DNA of 64,000 bases from Blastopirellula sp. J2-11 (lineage in GTDB: Bacteria; Planctomycetota; Planctomycetia; Pirellulales; Pirellulaceae): assembly GCF_024584705.1 (NCBI RefSeq), contig NZ_CP097384.1:5084001-5148000 (forward strand), read 5' to 3'. The notes below the pieces were generated by a model. The model ran no database searches. It was not told the origin of the DNA and saw nothing but the letters and a program-made list of their open reading frames with translations. The position numbers and the translations under genes are program-made. Each line of letters opens with the position of its first letter. Position 1 is the first letter of the stretch. Below are positions 27,343 through 37,150 of this stretch, in pieces.

Positions 27343-28659
27343 TTACGACGCGGCGCCCGCCAACATGGCCATCGGCTCGGTAAAAATCGTTTGCTTGCGG
27401 TCTGGACCGACTGAAACGACCCCTACTTCGCACCCTACCAGTTCCGAAATCCGCTCGATATAGGCGAGTGCGTTGGCTGGCAAATCCTCCAGGCTACGAG
27501 CGCCGGTGATTTCTTCCGCCCAACCGGGGAGCGTTTCGTAAATCGGCTTCACCTGGCGAATGTCATCGACATGACTGGGGAAGTGGGTCAAACGCTCTCC
27601 GTTCAGGTCATACGCGACGCAGATCTTGATTTCGTCCAACGTCGACAACACGTCCAACATCATCAGCGCCAGCGTATCGACGCCGCTAATCCGCGCGGTG
27701 TAGCGAACGGCGACCGCGTCAAACCAGCCGCAACGTCGTGGGCGACCGGTAGTTGTGCCAAATTCGTTGCCGCGAACACGGATCTTTTCGCCCAGCTCAT
27801 TTTCCTGCTCGGTCGGAAAAGGTCCGCCGCCAACACGAGTGCTGTACGCTTTGATGACGCCGATCACCTGGGTGATGAACTTGGCGGGAACGCCTGATCC
27901 GGCCGAAGCGCCGACGCCAGAACTATTGCTGCTGGTCACAAACGGGTAGGTCCCGTGATCAACGTCCAACAGCGCCCCTTGGGCGCCTTCAAACAAAATG
28001 CGTTTGTCCTCATCGGCCGCATCGAGCAGATAGGCGGTTGAGTCGGTCACATATTCGCGCATCTGATCGGCATACGCGGCGTATTCGGTATAGATCGCAT
28101 CAGCGTCGAGCGGCGTAAAAGCTCCGCTGTCATACATGCTGGCGATCGTCTTGTTTTTGGCGGCCGTAATCAGCGCAATCTTTTCTTTCAGACCGGGACG
28201 AACCAGATCGCCAAGTCGAATCGCATGGGCGCGGCCGACTTTATCACGATAGCAAGGTCCGATACCGCGCATCGTGGTGCCGATATTCTCGCCATCGGCG
28301 GTCGATTGATTCATGGCCCGATCTTCGGCCATGTGCCATGGGAAGATGATATGGGCGCGATCGCTGAGTTGCAGGTTCTTCACCGGCACTCCACGAGCTT
28401 TCAGCCCATCAATCTCTTGCAACAAAATCGGCGGATTAATAACGACGCCCGCCGTGACGACGTTGGCGACGTCGAGGCTGAGAATCCCGCTCGGAATATG
28501 GTGCAGCTTATAGGTGTTTTCTCCGTCGACGACGGTATGGCCGGCGTTTGCGCCTCCCAAAAACCGAGCGACCACATCGTGGCGCTTCGTCAACAAATCG
28601 ACGAGCTTGCCTTTGGCCTCGTCCCCCCACTGCAAGCCGATGACGCACGTTCCAGGCAC
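27343..28659 (-). CDS. purA: Adenylosuccinate synthetase
   Basis: Converts IMP and aspartate to adenylosuccinate with GTP, the first committed step to AMP. About 438 residues from a GTG at 28659, which has GGAG about seven bases upstream; a TTG start eight codons earlier is possible but poorly placed. Motifs: [16 protein letters not shown] (most PurA have GDEGKGK), [35 protein letters not shown]. It lies 125 bp upstream of uppS. Confidence 0.96.
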   Translation of the reverse strand: MPGTCVIGLQWGDEAKGKLVDLLTKRHDVVARFLGGANAGHTVVDGENTYKLHHIPSGILSLDVANVVTAGVVINPPILLQEIDGLKARGVPVKNLQLSDRAHIIFPWHMAEDRAMNQSTADGENIGTTMRGIGPCYRDKVGRAHAIRLGDLVRPGLKEKIALITAAKNKTIASMYDSGAFTPLDADAIYTEYAAYADQMREYVTDSTAYLLDAADEDKRILFEGAQGALLDVDHGTYPFVTSSNSSGVGASAGSGVPAKFITQVIGVIKAYSTRVGGGPFPTEQENELGEKIRVRGNEFGTTTGRPRRCGWFDAVAVRYTARISGVDTLALMMLDVLSTLDEIKICVAYDLNGERLTHFPSHVDDIRQVKPIYETLPGWAEEITGARSLEDLPANALAYIERISELVGCEVGVVSVGPDRKQTIFTEPMAMLAGAAS

Positions 28660-28759
28660 CGGATTCGCTCCGCTATATATCAAGTCTAAGAACTAACACA
28701 CAAACTTCCCATGTTACGGCGGCTGGATCCGCTCGGTCAACCAGTAAGAGGGTAAACCG

Positions 28760-28796
28760 CTGGCGAGGGGGATCTCCGTGATCCCTTTTCCGCCAG
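28760..28796 (+). other. Hairpin upstream of the CPBP protease gene
   Basis: CTGGCG (28760-28765) pairs with CGCCAG (28791-28796), and an inner GGGAT pairs with ATCCC (28769-28773 and 28781-28785). It lies 17 bp before the ATG. There is no T-run, so a leader structure is as likely as a terminator. Confidence 0.4.
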
Positions 28797-28812
28797 ACCA
28801 ATCGGCGGCGGA

Positions 28813-29580
28813 ATGACTTCGCACGGCAACTGCGGTACGATAAGCGGCGGGAAATGCCGCTGCAGGCAAGTCGCCCATTCGCCAGCCGCCGAGAATTCTT
28901 TGCCTGAAGATGACCCCCAAAACGAGCCGGAAATCGACGAAGCGCCGCCGCTTAGTCCTCGCGAGCATGCGGAATACTTTGTTCGTTCGGTCGTTTTGCT
29001 CGAAGCGGCGCTGCTGGGCGTCGCCATTTTATTGGGCTGGATATTTGGCGTTTCCCCCTGGCAAAGCGCCAGTTGGACATCGGAACAGCCGTTGGCCGCC
29101 GCTTGGGCATTTGGAATCGGCGTCGTCGCGACCTTGCCGCTGATCGCCTTTTTCTTCTTTCTCCGCTTTAACAAAAGCGCCGCGTCGCTGGATTTGCGGC
29201 GTGTGATGGAAACGCAAGTTGTCCCTCAATTTTCCTCGGCCACCATGCTCGAACTGGGAATTGTTGCGTTTGCCGCGGGACTCTGCGAAGAGGCGCTCTT
29301 CCGCGGTTTTCTGCAATCTGGTTTAACGTCGATCCTGTCCGATTCGTTTGGGGGCGCTGCGACGGCGATCCTTGTCGCCAGCGCCTTATTTGGACTGGCC
29401 CACTATCTTTCGCCTGAGTACGCCGCCGCCGCGACCACCATGGGCTGCTATTTTGGGCTGCTGTTCTATTGGACAGACGACCTAATCGCGCCGATCACCA
29501 CGCACTTTCTGTATGATTGGTTCGCGCTGGTTTACATGCGCAGCCGCGGCGCAACATCCGCCGATTCTGTCGACGACTAG
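28813..29580 (+). CDS. CPBP-family intramembrane metalloprotease
   Basis: 255 residues. A hydrophilic N-terminus (~45 residues, acidic) precedes about six TM helices. The CPBP (CAAX-protease/bacteriocin-processing) motifs are EEALFRGFLQ, with the paired Glu and the Arg, then FGLAHY and a later HFLYDW. Members cleave prenylated or small membrane peptides; the substrate here is unknown. The ATG at 28813 has only a weak site; a TTG at 28903 is an alternative. Single gene. Confidence 0.8.
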   Translation: MTSHGNCGTISGGKCRCRQVAHSPAAENSLPEDDPQNEPEIDEAPPLSPREHAEYFVRSVVLLEAALLGVAILLGWIFGVSPWQSASWTSEQPLAAAWAFGIGVVATLPLIAFFFFLRFNKSAASLDLRRVMETQVVPQFSSATMLELGIVAFAAGLCEEALFRGFLQSGLTSILSDSFGGAATAILVASALFGLAHYLSPEYAAAATTMGCYFGLLFYWTDDLIAPITTHFLYDWFALVYMRSRGATSADSVDD

Positions 29581-29668
29581 TCGCACGACGGCGATTGTAG
29601 AATCTCCACCGTTTCTCTAATAATAGAGAACGCAGACGCATGTCCGACCGCAAGCCGAAAGACGCCCG

Positions 29669-31228
29669 ATGGAAACGCTGGATCTGAAGGATTTTGAGTG
29701 GAAAACTGTCATCCGTAATCTGACGATCGATGACTTTGACCAGTTGGTCGAAATGCAAAGTCGTTGCTTTCCGGGGATGAATCCCTGGAGCCGCGAACAT
29801 ATCGAGAGTCAGATCAAAACCTTCCCCGACGGACAGATCTGCATCGAAATCGACGGCAAACTGGCCGCTTCCAGCAGCAGCTTGATCGTCGACTACAACC
29901 CGAACATGGCCTGGCACAACTGGTCCGCCGTCGCCGACAACGGTTACATTCGGAATCATAATCCCAAGGGAGACACGCTCTACGGGATCGAAATCATGGT
30001 CGACCCCGAGTTCCGCGGCATGCGACTCTCGCGGCGTCTCTATGACGCTCGCAAAGAAGTTTGCCGGCATTACAATCTCTCGCGAATCATCATCGGCGGT
30101 CGCATCCCCGGCTACCACAATCACGCCGATTCGCTTTCGGCCCGAGAATACATCGAAAAAGTGATCGAGCGGGCCCTGTTTGACCCGGTGCTAACCGCCC
30201 AACTGGCCAACGGATTCGCCCTGCAAGGTTTGATTCCCAATTATTTTCCTGGCGACGAAGCGTCACGCGGCTACGCGACGTTTCTCGAGTGGCTCAACCT
30301 CGACTATCAACGGGGCGCCAAGCGTCGCTATCACCATGTGGTCGAACCGATTCGCCTGGCGGTGGTGCAATACGAAATGCGCCCCGTGAAAGACTTCAGC
30401 GAGTTCGCGACGCAGTGCGAGTTCTTCATTGACGTCGCCTCCGATTACAAAAGCGACTTTGTGGTCTTTCCAGAACTCTTCACCACCCAGTTGCTCTCGT
30501 GCGTCGCAGGCTCGCGTCCCGGTCAGGCGGCTCGCCGTCTGGCCGAGTTCACGCCGCAATATCTCGACCTGTTCACCGAGATGGCGGTCAAACACAACGT
30601 TAACATCATCGGCGGTTCGCAGTTTGTGATCGAAGATGAGACCCTTTACAACGTCTCTTATCTGTTCCGCCGCGATGGGACGCTCGGCAAGCAATACAAA
30701 ATTCACATCACCCCCAGCGAACGCAAATGGTGGGGCGTTTCGCCCGGCGACAAAGTCGAAGTGTTTGACACCGACTGCGGCAAAATCTCAATCCTGGTCT
30801 GTTACGACATCGAATTTCCCGAGCTTGTCCGCATTGCGGCTCAAAAGGACGCCGGCATCGTCTTTGTCCCCTTCAATACTGACACGCGACAAGGCTACCT
30901 GCGGATTCGTCACTGCGCGTTGGCTCGTTGCGTCGAAAATCACGTTTATGTCGCCGTGTCTGGCTGCACCGGCAACTTGCCTTTCGTCGAAAACTCGGAT
31001 CTGCACTACGCTCAATCGGCAATTTTTACGCCGGCAGACGCCGAGTTCGCCCGCGATGCGATCGCGGCCGAGTGCAATCCGAACATCGAGACGATGATTA
31101 TCCATGACGTCGACGTCGAGCAATTACGCCGGCACCGAGAAAGCGGCAACGTGCAAAACTGGAATGATCGCCGCCGCGATCTCTACAAAGTCGTCTACAT
31201 GGAAGATGGCGCCGAGCGAGAGATTTAA
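29669..31228 (+). CDS. GNAT acetyltransferase-nitrilase fusion protein
   Basis: 519 residues. The N-terminal ~210 residues are a GNAT-type acyltransferase domain ([20 protein letters not shown] is the acetyl-CoA loop), joined to a carbon-nitrogen hydrolase domain (about 225-510). The nitrilase triad is visible: Glu in FPELF, Lys in YKIHITPSE and Cys in [10 protein letters not shown]. Such fusions are known in several phyla; substrates are not established. Its stop overlaps the convergent lhgO stop by 4 bp. ATG lacks a strong ribosome-binding site, and a 15-codon reading frame (29640-29687) overlaps its start. Confidence 0.88.
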   Translation: METLDLKDFEWKTVIRNLTIDDFDQLVEMQSRCFPGMNPWSREHIESQIKTFPDGQICIEIDGKLAASSSSLIVDYNPNMAWHNWSAVADNGYIRNHNPKGDTLYGIEIMVDPEFRGMRLSRRLYDARKEVCRHYNLSRIIIGGRIPGYHNHADSLSAREYIEKVIERALFDPVLTAQLANGFALQGLIPNYFPGDEASRGYATFLEWLNLDYQRGAKRRYHHVVEPIRLAVVQYEMRPVKDFSEFATQCEFFIDVASDYKSDFVVFPELFTTQLLSCVAGSRPGQAARRLAEFTPQYLDLFTEMAVKHNVNIIGGSQFVIEDETLYNVSYLFRRDGTLGKQYKIHITPSERKWWGVSPGDKVEVFDTDCGKISILVCYDIEFPELVRIAAQKDAGIVFVPFNTDTRQGYLRIRHCALARCVENHVYVAVSGCTGNLPFVENSDLHYAQSAIFTPADAEFARDAIAAECNPNIETMIIHDVDVEQLRRHRESGNVQNWNDRRRDLYKVVYMEDGAEREI

Positions 31229-32406
31229 AGCGTATCGACGATCGTTTTCGCAATTTGCAGCGAAGATGTCGCCGCGGGACTCGGCGCATTGAGCACGTTC
31301 ACCATGCGCCCTGCCCGCTGAATCAAAAAATCGTCGACCAGATCGCCGCTTGGAGCGATCGCTTGCGCGCGAATGCCGGCCGGCGCCGACGAGATGTCGG
31401 TCGCTTGAATCTCCGGCATCAAACGCTGTAGCGACCTTAAAAACGCCGTCCGCGAGCAAGAACGATAGAACTCTTGCAGGCCTGCTTTCCAGTGACGCCA
31501 GGCCAGTTTCCGAAAACCGCCGTACGAAATCGACTCCCACAAATCACGCAAATTGACATCCAATTTGCCGTATCCTTCACGAGCCAGCGCCATCACGGCG
31601 TTGGGGCCGCACTCGACGCCGCCGTGGATCATCCGCGTAAAATGAACGCCCAAAAACGGAAAGCTAAGATCGGGAACGGGGTAAATCAGGTTGCGGCAAA
31701 GGCGCTCCGCTTCGGGACGCAACTCGAAGTATTCGCCCCGAAACGGCACAATCTTGGCCTCAGGGTTAGCGCCGGAAAGTCGCGCAACTCGATCGCTATA
31801 GAGCCCGCAGCAGTTGATTGCGATCTCGCCGACAAGCGCCCCAGCGGTCGTTTCGACAGCGGTTTCACTTTCGAGTTCGGTGATCGAAAGAACTTTTGCA
31901 TTTAGCCAAATTTCGCCGCCCCGCTGGCGAATCGAATCCGCCAGCTTTTCACTGACCTGGCGATAGTCGACGATGCCGGCCTCCGGCACATGAATCGCTT
32001 CGATACCGGCGCAGTACGGCTCTAACTCAAGCAGACGTTCGCGGCCAATACGCTCGCAGCGGACGCCGTTGGCTTGCCCCCGCTGATAGATCTTCTCCAA
32101 TTGCGGCAACTCGGCAGGCTCGACCGCGACAATGACTTTCCCGCAAATGTCATATGGGATCGACTGCTCGCGACAAAACTGCTCCATCAATGCTTTGCCG
32201 GCGCGGCAGTTGGTCGCCTTCAGCGAACCAGGCTTGTAGTAAATGCCCGAGTGGAGCACACCTGAATTGCGACCTGTTTGATGCGTCGCCAATGCGGCCT
32301 CTTTCTCACAGACGATGACGTGACGGCGGGGATCACGTAGCAGCATTTCGTAGGCGGTTGCTAGCCCGACAATTCCTCCCCCCAAGACGATAGCATCGTA
32401 GCGCAT
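31225..32406 (-). CDS. lhgO: L-2-hydroxyglutarate oxidase
   Basis: An FAD-dependent oxidase of the DAO family that returns L-2-hydroxyglutarate to 2-oxoglutarate. The 393 residues start [20 protein letters not shown] (dinucleotide-binding fold), then [16 protein letters not shown], a typical LhgO stretch, and a C-terminal block around [10 protein letters not shown]. It overlaps the upstream gene by one base (TAATG), so the two form an operon. Confidence 0.9.
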   Translation of the reverse strand: MRYDAIVLGGGIVGLATAYEMLLRDPRRHVIVCEKEAALATHQTGRNSGVLHSGIYYKPGSLKATNCRAGKALMEQFCREQSIPYDICGKVIVAVEPAELPQLEKIYQRGQANGVRCERIGRERLLELEPYCAGIEAIHVPEAGIVDYRQVSEKLADSIRQRGGEIWLNAKVLSITELESETAVETTAGALVGEIAINCCGLYSDRVARLSGANPEAKIVPFRGEYFELRPEAERLCRNLIYPVPDLSFPFLGVHFTRMIHGGVECGPNAVMALAREGYGKLDVNLRDLWESISYGGFRKLAWRHWKAGLQEFYRSCSRTAFLRSLQRLMPEIQATDISSAPAGIRAQAIAPSGDLVDDFLIQRAGRMVNVLNAPSPAATSSLQIAKTIVDTL

Positions 32407-32744
32407 TACGAATCTTTCTCGCCGCTAGCTGTATCCAACGTCTTCAGTTTGCGTCCAAGCTTTTGTTCGACCGCATCGACTTTTGTTTGCAAGCGTCCTG
32501 AATAGCCAGCTCGATAGTCAAGTTTTGCCGTGCACGTAACTCGGTCGCAATCGGCGGCCATTGCCTCTAAACAGGCTTTGAGGACCGCTAGCACTTCATC
32601 AATCTCGCCTTCAATGATCGTTCCCATGGCATGAAGTCGATATTCGAGTCCACTTTTGTCGATAATATCGAGACTGCGGGCGACATATTGGCTGACGCTA
32701 TCCCCCTGATTAAGGGGAGACATACTGAATTCCAACAAGACCAT
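32406..32744 (-). CDS. MTH1187/YqgV-type thiamine-binding protein
   Basis: 112 residues. The N-terminus [20 protein letters not shown] and the central [20 protein letters not shown] are the pattern of the small MTH1187 (thiamine_BP) family, ferredoxin-like folds that bind thiamine in some members. It is the first gene of a pair with lhgO (one-base overlap). Function in this context is not known. The start has a weak ribosome-binding site. Confidence 0.8.
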   Translation of the reverse strand: MVLLEFSMSPLNQGDSVSQYVARSLDIIDKSGLEYRLHAMGTIIEGEIDEVLAVLKACLEAMAADCDRVTCTAKLDYRAGYSGRLQTKVDAVEQKLGRKLKTLDTASGEKDS

Positions 32745-32786
32745 GGCTTAATCAATGTTTCGCTAGCGGAAATATTTTTGAAATTC

Positions 32787-32800
32787 GTGAACCGGTTCAC
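32787..32800. promoter_or_regulatory. 14-bp palindrome upstream of the thiamine-binding gene
   Basis: GTGAACCGGTTCAC is a perfect 14-bp palindrome 43 bp upstream of the minus-strand start at 32744. Its half-site GTGAAC matches that of the LexA-type box at 52219, but the spacing is two bases instead of four. It could be an operator; no regulator is known. Confidence 0.35.
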
Positions 32801-32934
32801 CTTTGAGACGAAAAGTGGTCTAGAGCCGGCCAACCCCAATCACTAAACTACGCCCCCTCAAGTTTCACCGCGAAAGTCTAGGGATGAACTCCCTGCTCGC
32901 GTTGAAGTTTAAACGGCAAGAGCGGAAGTAGGAC

Positions 32935-34002
32935 ATGAAATCCGAAATAGGCGAAAGAACGACTCTTCGTTGCGCGGTTTACATCGCTGCAGGGATGATT
33001 GTCTGGTTGTTCTTGGACGCCGGCTCTGCGCTGGCTCAGTACCCTGAAGCCTACCAGCGCGACCTCAATACCTTAATCCCCGGCGACGAATATACTGGAC
33101 CGCGTCCAACCTTTGCTATTTCGCATCTCGAAACGAGTCACCAAGCAGCGTTGCCGTTCCCGGATCGGCCGATCGAAGTTTCGGAATACGAACTCGAAGA
33201 TTACAACCAACCTTGGTACGACGCTTCAGGCGACTACGACGACTGGCAAGTACTGCCGACAGGTCACATCTACAAAGCGCATCTGGCGGATGTCAAAGAA
33301 TCTCGCTTAGCGGTGAAAATCGTTGACCTAACCGGCGACACGACCATTCTGGATGGCAATCTCGGCGGTCGCTTTGGCGTCTTTCGTTATGGCAACCATG
33401 ATCCTTACCTCCCGCAAGGCGTTCAGTGGGACGTCGAAGGATCTGCGCATGTGCGACTTGATATTCCGGAAGAAGTGGACGTTCGCAGCGCCGACTTTCG
33501 CGCCGGAAATCAACTGACCTGGAGCTATGACCGAGCCCCCAACCATCGCACGCGATTTGGCTATTACCATCTCAGCTCGCACTTAGGCGACGAATTCCTG
33601 ATCAAAAACCCAGGCTACAACCGGCTGAACTACTCACGGGACGTACTCATCCTGGGACATTCAGTCTACTTGAACGAGAAGACCCGAATCTACGGCCAAA
33701 TCGGCTGGGCGTTCTACACGACTGTATCGAAGCCGTGGGAGCTGAGCTTCGGCTTTGAACGAGCGCCGACGCATGCAACCGGACCGTGGGGCGAACCCTT
33801 TTTCGCGGTCAATGGAGAACTGCGTGAAGAGGTCGATTGGGGCGGCAGCTTCACCCTGCAAACCGGCTGGGCGTGGGTCGGGGATGACTCGGGCCATCTC
33901 CTTCGGATCGGTCTGCAATATCTCAACGGCGCGAGTAGCCAATATTCGTTCTACCAGCAGTGGGAACAGCAAATCGGCTTCGGCATCTGGTACGATTACT
34001 AG
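32935..34002 (+). CDS. DUF1207 exported protein
   Basis: 355 residues. A signal peptide (about 1-35, ending SALAQ) is followed by a soluble then beta-rich C-terminal portion. The stretch LPTGHIYKAHLADVKESR and later GGRFGVFRYG are the pattern I recall for the DUF1207 family, common in planctomycetes. Alternating strands in the second half (for example LRIGLQYLNG, WEQQIGFGIWYDY) with a terminal aromatic suggest an outer-membrane beta barrel. Function unknown. ATG is preceded by GGAAGTAGG. Confidence 0.75.
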   Translation: MKSEIGERTTLRCAVYIAAGMIVWLFLDAGSALAQYPEAYQRDLNTLIPGDEYTGPRPTFAISHLETSHQAALPFPDRPIEVSEYELEDYNQPWYDASGDYDDWQVLPTGHIYKAHLADVKESRLAVKIVDLTGDTTILDGNLGGRFGVFRYGNHDPYLPQGVQWDVEGSAHVRLDIPEEVDVRSADFRAGNQLTWSYDRAPNHRTRFGYYHLSSHLGDEFLIKNPGYNRLNYSRDVLILGHSVYLNEKTRIYGQIGWAFYTTVSKPWELSFGFERAPTHATGPWGEPFFAVNGELREEVDWGGSFTLQTGWAWVGDDSGHLLRIGLQYLNGASSQYSFYQQWEQQIGFGIWYDY

Positions 34003-34020
34003 TCGCCAAGGGCGCTGGCC

Positions 34021-34046
34021 AGAGAAGCGGATAAATCCGCTTCTCT
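34021..34046. terminator. Bidirectional hairpin between DUF1207 and lipoprotein genes
   Basis: AGAGAAGCGGAT and ATCCGCTTCTCT form a perfect 12-bp inverted repeat separated by two A residues. It is 18 bp past the DUF1207 stop and 40 bp past the convergent stop at 34087. There is no T-run. Confidence 0.55.
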
Positions 34047-34086
34047 GCAATTCCAACTTGTCGCTGCGCCGTGATTCTTATTCGCC

Positions 34087-34497
34087 CTACTTGGCCCGTT
34101 CGACGGTGAAAGTCGGCGTATTCGTGCCGGCGGTCACTTCCAGTTCCAGGCCTGAAGTTTCGTAGCGCTGGAACTTCGATTCGATCACTTTACTAACGCG
34201 TTCATCGCCTGTTGCTTGTCGCGGGACAATTAGCACACGATGCTTTCCAGGCAATGCGCCATCTTCGGCCTCGAAGGTCGAGATCACGAACTTCCCCTGA
34301 TCGTCGATCGAACCGCGTGCGCTGACATCCTGTTCCAATGAATCCAGTTCGACAGCGCCGCCACTGAGTTCCTTAGCCGGAGTGCCGTCTGGGTAGACGA
34401 TCGATCCATGCACGGGATAGGTCCCGTTACCGCACCCGACGGAAATGCTGAGAATCGCGATACATCCGACTGCCAATAACACTTGCCGATATTCCAT
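34087..34497 (-). CDS. Small lipoprotein, unknown function
   Basis: 136 residues from ATG 34497 (MEYRQVLLAVGCIAIL). The lipobox SVGC predicts a lipid-modified Cys. The mature protein begins GNGTYPVHGSIVYPDG and ends in a beta-type tail (LELEVTAGTNTPTFTVERAK). The pattern matches the small transthyretin-like lipoproteins that planctomycetes encode next to DUF1559 genes. It is divergent from the DUF1559 gene at 34820. A second such lipoprotein lies beside the DUF1559 gene at 45124. Confidence 0.7.
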   Translation of the reverse strand: MEYRQVLLAVGCIAILSISVGCGNGTYPVHGSIVYPDGTPAKELSGGAVELDSLEQDVSARGSIDDQGKFVISTFEAEDGALPGKHRVLIVPRQATGDERVSKVIESKFQRYETSGLELEVTAGTNTPTFTVERAK

Positions 34498-34819
34498 AAA
34501 GTTACCTGTGATTATGCAAAAAGTGCTTTCAATCTCCCTGTAGTTTAGTAAATTTATTAGGAATCGGAAACACATTGAGATTTATTGCGGTTATTTGTTA
34601 CACAACACTTCCTCACTTCCTTCCCTGCCCCACCGGGAATGGCCGTAGAGCTTATTGACTTTTGAATCTGTTTTCCCTTCATGCCATCCACTGCCGATTA
34701 ACTGGCCGCATCTCGCCGTTGAGAGTTCCCCCGAATCGGCCCTGATGCGTGCAATCCGCTTCCCCATGCATGCGACCGGATTGTCCATTTCTTGGTTTGA
34801 ATTTACGAAGGGCGAACTC
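34498..34819. other. Divergent intergenic region, lipoprotein/DUF1559
   Basis: 322 bp with an AT-rich left half. I see no gene; the longer in-frame reading upstream of 34820 lacks a ribosome-binding site. It presumably holds both promoters. Confidence 0.5.
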
Positions 34820-35722
34820 TTGACGTACCAATTTACTTCTCGCCGCACAGGGCGAACTGCTTTCACCTTGGTGGAGCTTCTGGTGGTGATCGCGATCATC
34901 GGCGTGCTGATCGCTTTGTTGTTACCGGCGGTTCAGCAGGCGCGTGAAGCCGCGCGTCGGATGAGTTGCAGCAACAATCTAAAACAGATGGGGCTGGCGC
35001 TGCACAATCACCACGATACCTACGGGCACTTGCCCAATAGTCGACGCGACGCCTACCCCAACTGGATCGTCGACACGCTGAAATTCCTCGAACAGAACAA
35101 TTTGTCGGATCAATGGGACCGCACCAAAAACTACTACCACGCTGATAACAAAACTGCCCGAGAAACTTCGGTCGAACAGTTATATTGCCCGTCACGTCGC
35201 GGGCCCATGTTGAGCGAGCCAGAGTCGTTGCAAAACGCCGAGGTAACCTACGCGGTTGGCATGGTCGGCGATTATGCCGCCAACGTTGGCACCGGCACGA
35301 ATGACTATGCGAATGACGTAAACTTCACGGGCTTGTTCCAACTCTTCGGGGCCAGCGGCGGCAAAGGAGAACCGCAAGGTCTGGCGTTCCGAGACGTCAC
35401 CGACGGCACGAGCAACACGTTTCTCGTCGGCGAAAAACATGTCGACATCAAACAGTTTGGAGTCGGAGGACTCGAATTTACCGACGGTGGAGCTTACAAC
35501 GGTGACGGCTTCAACTCGATGCGTTTCGCTGGCCCCAGCAAAACGTTGGCCCGTTCTCCCACCGAGACGGCTTCGAACATTTTCGGGAGCTACCATCCCG
35601 GCATTTGCCAGTTCGTATTCGTGGACGGCAGCGTTCAGTCGATCCCAGTGACGATCGACTCCACAACTCTGGGCTATCTGGCGGCACGTAACGACGGCGA
35701 AGTCATCAACACCAATTGGTAG
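34820..35722 (+). CDS. DUF1559 pilin-like protein (copy 1)
   Basis: 300 residues from TTG 34820, which has AAGGG seven bases upstream; starting here gives [14 protein letters not shown] before [14 protein letters not shown] and a length matching its paralogues (292, 298 and 309 residues). The N-terminal prepilin-type leader (here RTA|FTLVE rather than G|FTLVE) and hydrophobic helix run into [17 protein letters not shown]. The mature part ends in the H-X9-DG motif ([12 protein letters not shown]). DUF1559 proteins are abundant in planctomycetes; their role is unknown, but they resemble type II/IV pseudopilins. First of three tandem copies. Confidence 0.88.
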   Translation: MTYQFTSRRTGRTAFTLVELLVVIAIIGVLIALLLPAVQQAREAARRMSCSNNLKQMGLALHNHHDTYGHLPNSRRDAYPNWIVDTLKFLEQNNLSDQWDRTKNYYHADNKTARETSVEQLYCPSRRGPMLSEPESLQNAEVTYAVGMVGDYAANVGTGTNDYANDVNFTGLFQLFGASGGKGEPQGLAFRDVTDGTSNTFLVGEKHVDIKQFGVGGLEFTDGGAYNGDGFNSMRFAGPSKTLARSPTETASNIFGSYHPGICQFVFVDGSVQSIPVTIDSTTLGYLAARNDGEVINTNW

Positions 35723-36040
35723 TCAAGTCGGCGTTTGCACGGCAAGCCGGTCGCACCTCAGTGCGGCCCAGCTTGCCGGTATCTAATACTTTCAGCTTGT
35801 TTTGGGCGGTCTCTTCCGCCTTCCGCTAGTTCCTTCTTGGCTAGCAATGCCGTCCATATTCGAGCGGTGACCTCTCGTTCGGAAATGTTGCAGCCATAAA
35901 CGACTTGCAACGCCGAAAAATCCGCTACAATGGATCACAATGGCTTTGAAGTAAGTTTTAAAGTTGTTATTTTACATCTGTATTCCGATATTTAGTTAAA
36001 TCTCTTATCAACCTCTCTTCTTAGCAAAGGCGGCATCGCT
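35723..36040. other. Intergenic region between DUF1559 copies 1 and 2
   Basis: 318 bp. It contains the hairpin at 35740-35778 and an AT-rich right end with a weak -35/-10 pair (TTGAAG 35946-35951; TATTTT 35968-35973; 16-nt spacer). There is no gene. Confidence 0.5.
35740..35778 (+). terminator. Hairpin after DUF1559 copy 1
   Basis: CGGCAAGC (35740-35747) pairs with GCTTGCCG (35771-35778), with a further inner stem (GGTCGCA/TGCGGCC). It is followed by GTATCTAATACTTT, only weakly T-rich. Confidence 0.5.
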
Positions 36041-36919
36041 ATGCATATCTCCTCCCAGCGATCTCGTTTCCGGCCCGGCTTTACCCTGGTCGAGTTGTTA
36101 GTCGTGATCGCGATCATCGGTGTTTTGATCGCCCTGCTGCTGCCAGCGGTGCAACAGGCGCGCGAGGCGGCTCGACGCATGAGTTGCTCGAACAATCTGA
36201 AGCAGATTGGTCTGGCGATGCACAACCATCACGACACCTACGGCGCGCTTCCCTTCAGCCGTCGCGACGTCCGCCAAACCTGGCTGGTCGACATCATGCC
36301 GTTTGTCGAACAGAGCAATCTGTACGATCAGTGGGACCTGACGAAGCTGTACTACGACCCCGACAATCAAGCGGCGCGAGAAACTTCGGTCGCGGAGTAC
36401 TTTTGCCCTTCACGACGCGATGGTAAGGAAATCAGCCAAGATGATGTGAGTGACGATGGAAATTACACGGTCAAAGGCGCACTAGCGGACTACGCGTGCA
36501 ATGCCGGAACGAACAGTCCCGATTACGCCAGCAGCACCTCCTTTGACGGCCTCTTCTGGGTCAACGGCAACGGTGCGGACAAAGCTCTTGGACTTCGTGA
36601 CATCATTGACGGTACAAGCAACACGCTGATGGTCGGTGAAAAACATGTGAACCAAGATCGCTTCGGAGAAAAAGGCGCCGGTGATAGCGGCGCCTACAAC
36701 GGGGATCATGGTCAATCTAATCGCTACGCAGGCTCGGGCCATTCGCTGGCTCGCACCAAACGCGATACCGGCGGCAGCATCTTCGGCAGCTATCATCCTG
36801 GTATTTGCCAATTCGTCTTTGCTGACGGCAGCGTCCGCAACGTCGAAGTGACCATCGACACGACAACGCTCGGTTATCTGGCGGCCCGCAATGACGGCAA
36901 AGTGATTGACCTCAACTAG
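36041..36919 (+). CDS. DUF1559 pilin-like protein (copy 2)
   Basis: 292 residues. The leader [12 protein letters not shown] fits prepilin peptidase cleavage, and the hydrophobic helix and [17 protein letters not shown] match copies 1 and 3. H-X9-DG is present ([12 protein letters not shown]). Copies 2 and 3 share long identical runs through DIxPFxEQ and DLTKxYYD. AAAGGCGG precedes the ATG. It is tandem with copies 1 and 3, all on plus, each with its own upstream region. Confidence 0.9.
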   Translation: MHISSQRSRFRPGFTLVELLVVIAIIGVLIALLLPAVQQAREAARRMSCSNNLKQIGLAMHNHHDTYGALPFSRRDVRQTWLVDIMPFVEQSNLYDQWDLTKLYYDPDNQAARETSVAEYFCPSRRDGKEISQDDVSDDGNYTVKGALADYACNAGTNSPDYASSTSFDGLFWVNGNGADKALGLRDIIDGTSNTLMVGEKHVNQDRFGEKGAGDSGAYNGDHGQSNRYAGSGHSLARTKRDTGGSIFGSYHPGICQFVFADGSVRNVEVTIDTTTLGYLAARNDGKVIDLN

Positions 36920-36936
36920 TCGATTCGCTGCCTTTC

Positions 36937-36972
36937 GCGTTCCAATGCTCTAGCAAACGATTACTGGAACGC
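36937..36972 (+). terminator. Hairpin after DUF1559 copy 2
   Basis: GCGTTCCA (36937-36944) and TGGAACGC (36965-36972) form an eight-pair stem with a 20-base loop. The flanks extend it imperfectly; there is no T-run. Confidence 0.4.
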
Positions 36973-37084
36973 AAAGGGCTATATCGAGCCACTAGCCTGA
37001 AACATCCCTTAGGAGCCTCCAACAGCGGGGATTCCCGCAAAAACCAGAGCCTGGAGATTTAGACATTTCCATTTCCCTGCCATT

Positions 37085-37113
37085 TTGCAGTAAAATCGCT
37101 GTTTAGCGATAAT
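37085..37113 (+). promoter_or_regulatory. Predicted promoter for DUF1559 copy 3
   Basis: TTGCAG (37085-37090), a 17-nt spacer and GATAAT (37108-37113), which matches the -10 consensus at five of six positions. It is about 38 bp upstream of the ATG. Confidence 0.45.
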
Positions 37114-37150
37114 TTTATCTTTTTATCGAATTCCTTGGGGTCACTTATCT

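Noticed and set aside
34655-34819. Longer N-terminus for DUF1559 copy 1
   Set aside because: The TTG at 34820 has a good ribosome-binding site and gives the usual short leader before FTLVELL.
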